From Gilvimarinus xylanilyticus (lineage in GTDB: Bacteria; Pseudomonadota; Gammaproteobacteria; Pseudomonadales; Cellvibrionaceae), in NCBI RefSeq assembly GCF_024195295.1, contig NZ_JAMFTH010000005.1, forward strand, positions 186,001 through 250,000: a DNA stretch of 64,000 nt, written 5' to 3'. Position 1 is the stretch's first letter. The number at the start of each line of letters is the position of its first letter. Of the stretch, positions 43,595-51,570 are shown in pieces. The position numbers and the translations under genes are program-made. The notes below the pieces were generated by a model. The model was not told the origin of the DNA. It worked only from the letters and a program-made list of their open reading frames with translations, and did no database searches.

Positions 43595-46000
43595 ATGACC
43601 ATCGACCTGTTTCAACGATTGTCCTACAAGCTAGCGCGCACCAGCTTTGTGGTGGTGGTGCTGTTGGGCATAGCGGTAGCCAGTTTGCAGGTCTATCTGG
43701 ATTTTCGCACTCAGTACCGGGATATTCGCGCTAACGTTGAAGAGATCAGCCGGGTCAGTCGCACCGCCGCCCAGCGCGCGGTGTTTTTACTGGATGAGCG
43801 ACTCGCCGAGCAGGTGGTCGAGGGGCTATCCGAGTACCGTTTTCTCAGTTATATCGCTATTTTGAACGATGAGGGGCGGGTCATGGCCGAGCATCGGCGC
43901 CCCCTCGTCGCCAGCAATACCCAGTGGTTGACTCATCTGTTGGTGGGCGACACTGAAATGTTTGCTTTTCCTCTGTCGACCTCTGCAGCTCTCCCCCCGG
44001 GTAGTTTGCGTCTGGAGTTGAACAAAGACGCCGCACTCAGTAATTTTTATCAGCGCGCCTGGCGAGTTCTGCTGACCGGTACCGCGCGCAATATCGGCCT
44101 GGCGTTTGTGCTGGTACTTATCTATCACTTTTTGCTCACCCGTCCGCTGGTCACTCTGGCCTCGCGTTTTGCCGCGCTCGATCACGCTCAGGTGCCGGTT
44201 AATAATATTCCCCACCTGCGCAAACACGAACAAGACGAGCTGGGTTATATCGTCAACTCGGCTAATCGCCTGCTTGCCCACTTTAATCATCAGCACACCG
44301 AGTTGCAGCATCAACAGCAGCAACTAAGCTTGATTCTCGATGCCAGCCCCAATCAGGTTTTTGCGGTGAACGACAGCGGGCATCTGCTGTTTTATAACCA
44401 GGCGTTTAAAAACTATTTTGAGCGTGTGGATGGCAATAACTACTTTGAGCTGCTGCGCCAGGCCGGAGTGAAAGAGGCGGGGCAAATTCGCGCCCTGGTG
44501 CAACGGGTGTGTCGCAAACAGGCGCCGGTGTTTAATCGCCAGCAGCATTTGAGCGGCGTGCATAACGAAAACCATGTGATGCAAATGTCGCTGGTGCCGT
44601 TTATTGCCGAACACAGCACCCATGTAATTGTGGTGCTCAACAATATTACCGAATTGGTCGAGGCCGAAGAGCGGGTCGAGTATCTCGCCTATTGCGATAC
44701 CCTGACCGGGCTCGCTAACCGCAACCGCATTCTCGAGCAGCTGCAAGAAGACTTACACAAATGCAAAGCCAGCAACCGCTACGGCGCCGTGCTGCTGATT
44801 GATTTAAACGATTTTAAGCGCATTAACGACACCATGGGCCATAGCCTGGGGGATGAGCTGCTGTTACACATTTCCCAACGCATGGCGATGCGGGTGCGCG
44901 AACCCGAAACACTGGCGCGCTTGGGCGGCGATGAATTTATTCTCAGTATGCCCGAAATTGGCGCCAGCCCCGAAGAGGCTCGCCACCGCGCTGAGCAGGT
45001 CGCCGATCGCTTTTTGCAAACCATTCGCCAGCCCGTTACCCTCGCCAATCAGGACTTTTCTATCAATGCGACGGTGGGTATTGCGCTTTACCCCCAGCGC
45101 GACGTTACCGTTGAGTTATTACTCTCTCAGGCCGATACCGCCCTTAACGAGGCCAAGCGTCGCCCCCACGGGCACTACCAGGTGTTTGAGCCGCAAATGG
45201 CCGAAGAGGTAAACCGCTTGTTGCAGCTCGAGTCGGATATTCGCGCCGCTTATCAAGAGCATCACTTTACGTTTTACCTGCAACCGCTAATTGATCTGCA
45301 CGCCCGCGTATTGGTCGGTGCCGAGGCGCTGATTCGCTGGGAGCACCCCACCCGCGGATTGGTGCAGCCGGGTGCGTTTATCGGCTTTTTGGAAAACTCC
45401 GATATGATCAACCCGGTGGGCTTGCAACTACTGGACGACGTCTGCCAGTTTATTCGCCGGCAAAAAGAACTGGGGCGGTTTCCTGCCGAATTGCGGGTGG
45501 CGGTTAATATCAGCGAGCGCCAGCTTTACGATGCCGACTTTGTAGGCAAATGCTTAAGCGTACTGCATAAATACAAATTGCCCGGCAGCTGCCTGGAATT
45601 TGAAATCACCGAAGGGGCGGCGTTGCACAATATCGACGAAGTCGTGGATAAAATGCGCAAGCTGCAAAACGAGGGGATCACCTTTGCCCTGGACGATTTC
45701 GGTACTGGCTACAGCTCGCTCAGCTATCTTAAGCGTCTGCCGGTGAATAAAATTAAAATCGATAAATCCTTTATCGACGATATTACCATCGACCCCCAAG
45801 ACGCTGCCATGGTGGCCTCGATTATCGCCATTGCCAGCAATATGAATTTGCTGATTGTCGCCGAAGGGGTAGAGACGGATGCCCAGGCCCAGTGGCTCAG
45901 TCAGTACGAGGGTATTCTGATTCAAGGGTATTTATTCGACAGGCCGCTCCAGGCTCAGGCGTTTGCGCAAAACTATTTGCCCGAATCGCCCACCTTTTAA
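43595..46000 (+). CDS. GGDEF/EAL protein with HAMP and PAS domains
   Basis: The 801-residue membrane protein is a cyclic di-GMP enzyme. TM1 (about 16-36), a periplasmic sensor, TM2 (about 160-183) and a HAMP linker (about 184-235) come first. A PAS domain (about 250-360, ILDASPNQVFAVND) leads to a GGDEF domain (ARLGGDEFILSMP, intact) and an EAL domain (GAEALIRWEHPTRG, DDFGTGYSSLSYLKRLPVNKIKID). Both active sites look complete, so it could be bifunctional. The ATG at 43595 fits TM1; an upstream frame opening at 43466 adds 43 non-homologous residues. It lies after the sugar cluster but has no visible link. Confidence 0.9.
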   Translation: MTIDLFQRLSYKLARTSFVVVVLLGIAVASLQVYLDFRTQYRDIRANVEEISRVSRTAAQRAVFLLDERLAEQVVEGLSEYRFLSYIAILNDEGRVMAEHRRPLVASNTQWLTHLLVGDTEMFAFPLSTSAALPPGSLRLELNKDAALSNFYQRAWRVLLTGTARNIGLAFVLVLIYHFLLTRPLVTLASRFAALDHAQVPVNNIPHLRKHEQDELGYIVNSANRLLAHFNHQHTELQHQQQQLSLILDASPNQVFAVNDSGHLLFYNQAFKNYFERVDGNNYFELLRQAGVKEAGQIRALVQRVCRKQAPVFNRQQHLSGVHNENHVMQMSLVPFIAEHSTHVIVVLNNITELVEAEERVEYLAYCDTLTGLANRNRILEQLQEDLHKCKASNRYGAVLLIDLNDFKRINDTMGHSLGDELLLHISQRMAMRVREPETLARLGGDEFILSMPEIGASPEEARHRAEQVADRFLQTIRQPVTLANQDFSINATVGIALYPQRDVTVELLLSQADTALNEAKRRPHGHYQVFEPQMAEEVNRLLQLESDIRAAYQEHHFTFYLQPLIDLHARVLVGAEALIRWEHPTRGLVQPGAFIGFLENSDMINPVGLQLLDDVCQFIRRQKELGRFPAELRVAVNISERQLYDADFVGKCLSVLHKYKLPGSCLEFEITEGAALHNIDEVVDKMRKLQNEGITFALDDFGTGYSSLSYLKRLPVNKIKIDKSFIDDITIDPQDAAMVASIIAIASNMNLLIVAEGVETDAQAQWLSQYEGILIQGYLFDRPLQAQAFAQNYLPESPTF

Positions 46001-46008
46001 AAACTCGT

Positions 46009-46647
46009 TTAAACCACTTTTACCTTTAATTCACAGACATCGTCCAAGGTTGCGACCAGGGTGTCGCCGCGCTCGACCGGGCCCACACCCGCTGGGGTTC
46101 CGGTAAAAATTAAATCGCCCGGAGTTAGCGCAATGTAGCGCGACACCTGGGCGATTAGCTCGGGAATACTCCAAATCATATCTCGCCACTCACCGGTCTG
46201 AACCAGCGAGCCATTGCGAGTGAGGGACAGTGTAGAAGTTTTCTCTAGATCGGCGAGAGCGCCGGTAACAAAATCAGAGCAGGGCGCCGAGCCGTCAAAC
46301 CCTTTGGCCAATTCCCAGGGCCGTCCCTGTTGTTTAGCTTGGCGCTGTAAATCCCGGCAGGTCATATCCAGACCAATAGCGTAACCACTTATCTCTGCCT
46401 GTTTTGGTTGTAGGTGGCGTCCGCACACGGCAACACGCACCACCAGTTCCAGCTCGTGGTGTACCTCGCGGCTAAAATCCGGGTAGATAAAGTCCCCACC
46501 GGATAGCAGCAAAGCGCTGGCCGGCTTAAAAAAGAAAAAGGGCTGGCTGCGCGCCGGGTCGTGGCCCATTTCTGTGGCGTGCTCGGCGTAGTTGCGACCG
46601 ATACAAATGATTTTATTAGCCGCTGTCGCCATGTTGGTGTGTTGCAC
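46009..46647 (-). CDS. Fumarylacetoacetate hydrolase family protein
   Basis: The 212-residue product is the short FAH-fold type (FAHD1-like) that acts on acylpyruvates or oxaloacetate. It shows IGRNYAEHATEMG, the metal-binding Glu pair in EVHHELELVVRV, GYAIGLDMTCRDLQ and the end GDLIFTGTPAGVGPV. It is convergent with the GGDEF/EAL gene (8-bp gap). The substrate is uncertain. Start ATG at 46647; a Met six residues later is an alternative. Confidence 0.9.
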   Translation of the reverse strand: MQHTNMATAANKIICIGRNYAEHATEMGHDPARSQPFFFFKPASALLLSGGDFIYPDFSREVHHELELVVRVAVCGRHLQPKQAEISGYAIGLDMTCRDLQRQAKQQGRPWELAKGFDGSAPCSDFVTGALADLEKTSTLSLTRNGSLVQTGEWRDMIWSIPELIAQVSRYIALTPGDLIFTGTPAGVGPVERGDTLVATLDDVCELKVKVV

Positions 46648-46765
46648 TATAGTTTCTCCGTCCGATAGTGCGGTTTCCCGCCTGATGGGTTGTTAACCTT
46701 AACTTGCGCTCGGCCACCTTAATGGATTTTAATGACCTTAGTCTAATAGCAAAAGGAATCTTGCC

Positions 46766-47299
46766 ATGTCCAAATACGCTCAGCCCTCACCTCGCTCCAC
46801 TTTTGTTTCCGTTCTCGCATGGATATTCATTATAGGTGCATCGTTTACCTTACTGGTTAGCGTACTGCAATCGCTAATGGTAACCCTCTTTTTTGATCGT
46901 ATGAACTGGCAGGCCAGCGCGCAAGGCCATCCCGCCCTGGTGGATTTTATGCTGCAAAACTTTCGCTGGATTGTCTACAGCTTTACCCTAGTAGCGCTGT
47001 TTACCCTGATATCGTCGATAGCGCTATTAAAGCGCAAAAACTGGGCGCGCTGGGCGTTTGTAGTCATACTGTCATTGGGTATTTTATGGCAGCTGGCGGG
47101 TTTCGTTTTGCAATTTACAATGCTGGAAGAATTTCAACAAATGTCTCCGGTAAGCCCCGATGAGGGCGTTGTGCGTATGCAGCAAGCTGTGCAGTATTTT
47201 AGCCTGACATTTGGTTTAGTGATAATCGCGTTGTTCGCCTGGTTGATCAAAAAACTTCTAAGCCGGGAAATAGCGGCGGAGTTTTCTTTAGTCACCTAG
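46766..47299 (+). CDS. Hypothetical four-TM membrane protein
   Basis: The 177-residue protein has four predicted membrane helices (about 13-42, 70-90, 96-120, 145-167) and a short loop with MEEFQQMSPVSPDEG-like acidic text between TM3 and TM4. No family is recognised. The ATG follows AAGGAA. It is 33 bp upstream of another small membrane protein on the same strand, and the pair may be cotranscribed. Function unknown. Confidence 0.75.
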   Translation: MSKYAQPSPRSTFVSVLAWIFIIGASFTLLVSVLQSLMVTLFFDRMNWQASAQGHPALVDFMLQNFRWIVYSFTLVALFTLISSIALLKRKNWARWAFVVILSLGILWQLAGFVLQFTMLEEFQQMSPVSPDEGVVRMQQAVQYFSLTFGLVIIALFAWLIKKLLSREIAAEFSLVT

Positions 47300-47332
47300 T
47301 TTACCTTAATGTACTTTAAAAAGGAGAGAGTG

Positions 47333-47716
47333 ATGAACAAAGCAACAAGATTGGCTCTTGGGGTGCTGGCGATGCTGATAGGCATGTGGGCGGTCGGTGA
47401 GGGCCTAGCCCTTTTCAATTGGCCCGTTAACACATGGGCAAAAGGCTCTTTACAATATTTTATCGCGGCTGGCATTGGTGCGGCAATCGCGAGGCGTGGC
47501 TTTGTTTTCCCCGCTTTTACAGTCTGGGCCATTGTCTGGGGGGTAAGCGTTTATATTTTGTATCAGGTGGCTTTGCCTGCACAACAAGCGCGACCCTTGA
47601 TCAATATTGTGCTGCAAAATAGTTCAGCAATTGTCGCTACAGCGGTAGCCGTTGTTTTAGGGGTATTGTTAGGGCAAAAACTTCGGAAGGGAAAGTGGTG
47701 TGCGACGCATCAATAA
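47333..47716 (+). CDS. Hypothetical small membrane protein
   Basis: The 127-residue protein has about four membrane helices (about 6-26, 39-54, 59-82, 95-118) and a short C-terminal Lys/Cys/His tail. No family is recognised. The ATG at 47333 has AGGAGAG directly upstream, better than the in-frame ATG at 47309. It is the second gene of a pair with the four-TM protein. Confidence 0.75.
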   Translation: MNKATRLALGVLAMLIGMWAVGEGLALFNWPVNTWAKGSLQYFIAAGIGAAIARRGFVFPAFTVWAIVWGVSVYILYQVALPAQQARPLINIVLQNSSAIVATAVAVVLGVLLGQKLRKGKWCATHQ

Positions 47717-47718
47717 AC

Positions 47719-47753
47719 ATCAGCCCGCGCCTATTTGTTCGGCACGGGCTGAT
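47719..47753. terminator. Hairpin between convergent genes
   Basis: ATCAGCCCG and CGGGCTGAT (9 bp) enclose a GCC/GGC extension with one mismatch and a 9-nt loop. It lies between convergent genes, 3 bp after the small membrane protein stop and 13 bp before the M16 stop. No T run, so termination is probable but not certain. Confidence 0.55.
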
Positions 47754-47766
47754 TAAGTCGGTGTAA

Positions 47767-50571
47767 TTACTCGGCGCCGCTTGCTTGAGCGTCCGTACGG
47801 GCTTTATTCATATCCCCCGCTTTAATATAAAGCATATCCTCAGGCGATAAATACTCTTTCATGACTCGCAGCACGTCCTCTTTATTGCTGTCCGCAATGT
47901 CGGCTTCAAACGCCTGATGTTGTTCCAAGGTTTCATTGTAAAACATCATCTGCTGCAGCATTTGCGCGAGCTTTTCGTCATCGGCGCGTTGGACTTTGTT
48001 GCTTTGCAAAATACCCGAAATACCGTTTTCGACTTCTTGCTCGGTAAAGCCCTCATCCAGAACTTTTTGCAGCTCTTCTTTAAAGCCTCGTTCGATATTG
48101 TTCAAGTTTTCCGGGCCACCGATCGCCCACCCCCAGAAAACGGTACGCGGTTGTATGCGGTTTGGATTTAGGGACGATCCTACACCGTAACTCCAGCCCT
48201 CTTGCTGGCGCAGTCGAGTCGCCAGTCGACTATTGATAAAGCCGCCGCCAAATAGGTAGTTACCCAACACTAACTCCGGGGCATCTTCGTCGCGAGCATC
48301 CAGATCGTAAAGGTTGATGGCAAAGAAAGATCCGTTTTCTTTATCGGGGGTATCAATGATCTTGTCGCTGGTATCAATGGGCTGATAGCCGAGCACGATG
48401 GGTTCATAGCTATTGCCAGTGGTCCAGTCGGCAAAATGTTTTTCCAGCGCTTTTACCACTTGGTCGCGGTCGTAGTCGCCCACTATGGTCACCAACATAT
48501 TGTCGGCACCAAAAAACTCTCGGTGATAATCTACCAGTTGTTGGCGCTCGACATTTTGGTAAAGCGCCAGCTGCTCATCAAAGGTGCGCACATATTGGGG
48601 GTGGTCTTGTGCTACAGGTGTTATGCGCCGGTGGGCGAAATTACTGGCCAGGGCCTGGGGCTGACTGAGCGATGACTCGACACTCGCCTGGGCTTGCTGG
48701 AGTAACTGATTCAGTTCTTCTTGCGGGAAAGTGGGGTTTTTTAAGCCCTCGGCAATAATGCCCAGCGCCGGCACCAAATTATCGCGGTTACTGGCCAGCC
48801 AGGCCCAGCCGCCGCCGGCATTGGCACCAAAGCCGCCGTAGGTTTGAATCCGGTCAAAGGCGCTTTTCATTTCCTCGCGGCTGTATTGCTTAGAGCCACG
48901 GCCCAGCATATCGCCCACAATGCCAGCATACTGCGCTTTCCCGGTCAGGCTTTCTAAGCTGCCGTAATTAAATTGAATGTTAAGCCGCACACTCTCGCCG
49001 CGGGTGTTCTTTTTAAGCGCCGCCACGCGAATGTTATCGCCGAGGGTAAAAAACTCCGTGCGCGCGGCGATATTTTCCCACGAGGGGTCAAAAGCTTCGC
49101 CTATGACAATATCTTTGCGCCCAGTGTAACCCTCAAGCATAGCGTCAATGCTCTCTACCTCGGGCAGCTCGACGCGCTCGGGTTTTTCGGTAGGAATAAA
49201 ACGCCCGAGGGTGCGGTTATTGCGCTGTAAATAATCACCGGCGACGCGCTGCACGTCCTCAAGGCTGACTTGTTCTATGCGGTCGCGGAATAGAAACAGT
49301 AATCGCCAGTCGCCGTTGGTTAGCCAGTCGCTTAACTGAATGGCAATGGCTTGGGGCTGTTCCATGCTTTTTTCAAAACCATTCAGAATCGTGAGCTTGG
49401 CACGTTCCAATTCTTCGGGTGTTACGGGGGTTTGCGCAAAACCTTCCAGTTGCTGCAGCAGCGCTTGTTCGGCTGCCTCCAAGGATTGATCGGCATTGAG
49501 CAGGGTAAAGCCCATAAACATACTGGAATCGGCTTTTGCGTCTAACCACGCACCGGTGCGCGCGGCTATGCCGGGTTCTACCAGCGCCTTGTGTAAACGC
49601 CCGCGGGGTTGGTCGGTTAATATATTGGCCAATACCGCCAAAGCCGCCGAGTCCGAATGCGCCGCCGGGGGTGTGTGATAACCCACCATGGCCAGAGGGG
49701 TATCGCCCACCCGGCGTACGGTGACGCTGCGTTCGCCGTCCGAGGCGGGCTCGCGGGTATACATCTCGGGCAGGCTGCGTTCGGGCTTGGCAATACCGCC
49801 AAAGTGTTGCTGGATTTTATCCAGAGCTTTAGCGCTATCAATTTTCCCCGCGACAATCAGTGTGGCATTGTCCGGCTGGTAGTACATCTCATAGAAGGCG
49901 CGCAGCTTTTCAATAGAAACATGTTCCAGATCAGAGCGTGCGCCCAGAGTATGGTTGCCGTAGTTGTGCCACAGAAAAGCTGACGAGCGAAGCTTTTGCA
50001 TGGTGACGTGAAAAGGGCTGTTCTCGGCTCTTTGGAGCTCGTTATATACCACCGTCATTTCCGATTCTAAATCCTCGGCACTGACAAACGAATTGACCAT
50101 GCGGTCGGATTCCATCGACAGCGCCCAATCTAAATTATCGTCGTTAGCGCTAAAAGTTTCGAAATAATTGGTTCGGTCCAACCATGTAGTGCCGTTTGAT
50201 TGCGCGCCGCGCTGGCTCATCTCGTCGGGAATATTGGGGTGGTTGGTAGAGCCCTTAAACAACAAATGCTCCAGCAAATGGGCCATACCGGTCTCACCGT
50301 AGTTCTCGTGCTTAGAGCCCACGTGGTAGGTCACATTAACGGTGATGTTTTCTTTGGTCGGGTCCGGAAACAACAACACTTGCAGACCATTAGCCAGCCG
50401 GTATTCGGTAATACCTTCTACACTGGTGATTTTCTCGATAGGGGCGTTTTGCGCTGCATTCGCGCTGTCGTCCTGGACATTGCTCTGGCAGCTGGTTATT
50501 AGCAAAGTGCTGATGAATGTGAGTAAAACAGTAAATACTGGCCGGATATCGGCAATACGGGAGGGCCGCAT
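47767..50571 (-). CDS. M16 family zinc metallopeptidase lipoprotein
   Basis: The 934-residue protein is a two-domain M16 (insulinase/pitrilysin) peptidase. It has a signal peptide ending LLITSC (Cys28, probable lipoprotein). The inverted zinc motif HLLEH is at 98-102, with a downstream Glu in VYNELQRAENSPF (about 175). An inactive second domain follows from about 490. These enzymes degrade peptides in the periplasm. The start has AAGGAGAG 5 nt upstream and a TATAAT -10 directly before it, beyond which the MITE-like element begins, so its promoter is unusual. Confidence 0.93.
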   Translation of the reverse strand: MRPSRIADIRPVFTVLLTFISTLLITSCQSNVQDDSANAAQNAPIEKITSVEGITEYRLANGLQVLLFPDPTKENITVNVTYHVGSKHENYGETGMAHLLEHLLFKGSTNHPNIPDEMSQRGAQSNGTTWLDRTNYFETFSANDDNLDWALSMESDRMVNSFVSAEDLESEMTVVYNELQRAENSPFHVTMQKLRSSAFLWHNYGNHTLGARSDLEHVSIEKLRAFYEMYYQPDNATLIVAGKIDSAKALDKIQQHFGGIAKPERSLPEMYTREPASDGERSVTVRRVGDTPLAMVGYHTPPAAHSDSAALAVLANILTDQPRGRLHKALVEPGIAARTGAWLDAKADSSMFMGFTLLNADQSLEAAEQALLQQLEGFAQTPVTPEELERAKLTILNGFEKSMEQPQAIAIQLSDWLTNGDWRLLFLFRDRIEQVSLEDVQRVAGDYLQRNNRTLGRFIPTEKPERVELPEVESIDAMLEGYTGRKDIVIGEAFDPSWENIAARTEFFTLGDNIRVAALKKNTRGESVRLNIQFNYGSLESLTGKAQYAGIVGDMLGRGSKQYSREEMKSAFDRIQTYGGFGANAGGGWAWLASNRDNLVPALGIIAEGLKNPTFPQEELNQLLQQAQASVESSLSQPQALASNFAHRRITPVAQDHPQYVRTFDEQLALYQNVERQQLVDYHREFFGADNMLVTIVGDYDRDQVVKALEKHFADWTTGNSYEPIVLGYQPIDTSDKIIDTPDKENGSFFAINLYDLDARDEDAPELVLGNYLFGGGFINSRLATRLRQQEGWSYGVGSSLNPNRIQPRTVFWGWAIGGPENLNNIERGFKEELQKVLDEGFTEQEVENGISGILQSNKVQRADDEKLAQMLQQMMFYNETLEQHQAFEADIADSNKEDVLRVMKEYLSPEDMLYIKAGDMNKARTDAQASGAE

Positions 50572-50591
50572 GGTTTCTCTCCTTAGATATA

Positions 50592-50597
50592 ATTATA
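50592..50597 (-). promoter_or_regulatory. Consensus -10 box of the M16 gene at the edge of a MITE-like element
   Basis: TATAAT is a perfect -10 hexamer on the minus strand, about 20 bp from the ATG, giving a leader of about 14 nt that contains AAGGAGAG. The -35 position falls inside the element at 50598 onward, where no good match is seen (CTAGTT at 16 bp). Confidence 0.5.
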
Positions 50598-50864
50598 AGG
50601 GCTTGCTAACACTAACTAGATGCAGCCTGTTGCGTCTAAAAATTTGTCAATCAAGGCGCGAGGAGAGTAGTTTGGTCACTCCAAATGAACGACGAGCAAC
50701 GCAGAGTGGCGGATTTTTAGCCGCAACCCGAAGGGCTGGAGCCAGTTTTGTCCCCAGCGTCGTTGCCGATCGCTTATTTGGAACAACCAAACTTCGCTCA
50801 CGGCGCCTAACTGGAAACAAAACTGGCTTCCAGCAGGTGCATCTAGTTAGTGTTAGCAGGCCCT
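50598..50864. mobile_element. 267-bp non-coding palindromic MITE-like element
   Basis: 27-bp terminal inverted repeats (50598-50624 and 50838-50864, one mismatch) begin AGGGC(T/C)TGCTAACAC. A second 47-bp imperfect inverted repeat lies inside (50655-50701 and 50761-50807), sharing AGTTTGGT, TCCAAAT and GCAACG. A further pairing joins GGAGCCAGTTTTGT (50738-50751) with ACAAAACTGGCTTCC (50817-50831). The element has no coding frame and no clear target-site duplication. It fills most of the 372-bp gap between the M16 peptidase and carbonic anhydrase genes. Confidence 0.8.
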
Positions 50865-50943
50865 AGTTTCCAATCGTGCCCGGCCAGTATAGAGGCTTGT
50901 GGTTGCTGTGACTACCAGCGGCAAAATCGTCAGCCGTCAGCCG

Positions 50944-51495
50944 TCAAGCAAGATACTCATCCTTCAACTTCACATAATTACCCGCCGAATAGCGGAAAAA
51001 CTCTTTTTCGCTGTCTTTTAACGGCCGCGCCTGCTTAGCCGGCGAGCCCACATACAGATAGCCGGATTCCAGCCGTTTGCCCGGTGGCACCAGGGTGCCG
51101 GCGCCGATAATCACCTCGTCCTCCACCACCGCACCGTCCAGTACGGTTGCGCCTATACCCACCAGCACCCGGTTGCCAATGGTGCAGCCGTGCAGGCAGG
51201 CGCTGTGGCCCACGGTTACATCATCGCCGATGGTGAGGGGAAAGCCCTCGGGGTTAAAGGGGCCAGCGTGAGTAATATGCAACACGGTATTGTCTTGAAT
51301 ACTGCTGCGCTCGCCTATACGTATAGAGTGCATATCGCCGCGCGCCACAGCAAAGGGCCAGACGGATGAGTCGGCGCCGATGGTGACATCGCCAATAACC
51401 AGGGCGCAGGGATCGATATAGACGCGCTCCCCCAAGGTCGGGGTAGTATTTTGAAAAGAGCGAATGGATGTGCCGTTATGCTGTTTTGAATTCAC
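50944..51495 (-). CDS. Gamma-class carbonic anhydrase family protein
   Basis: The 183-residue left-handed beta-helix protein of hexapeptide repeats has the metal-ligand histidines in VLHITH and GHSACLHGC, plus Arg/Asp/Gln positions in VARGDMHSIRIGERSSIQDNTVLH. It resembles the YrdA/PaaY/CaiE group. Activity as a carbonic anhydrase is not proven for most members. It is divergent from prlC, with 75 bp between starts, and is followed by the MITE-like element. Confidence 0.9.
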   Translation of the reverse strand: MNSKQHNGTSIRSFQNTTPTLGERVYIDPCALVIGDVTIGADSSVWPFAVARGDMHSIRIGERSSIQDNTVLHITHAGPFNPEGFPLTIGDDVTVGHSACLHGCTIGNRVLVGIGATVLDGAVVEDEVIIGAGTLVPPGKRLESGYLYVGSPAKQARPLKDSEKEFFRYSAGNYVKLKDEYLA

Positions 51496-51570
51496 GGGAA
51501 TACCTCGTCGCGGGGCGGATTAACCCGTGTATCATACCCAAGACCCAGAGTCGTCCCAACCGGAGGAAGA

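Noticed and set aside
50598-50864. Protein-coding frame across the palindromic element
   Set aside because: The open frames are short, lack ribosome-binding sites and follow the palindrome rather than codon bias.
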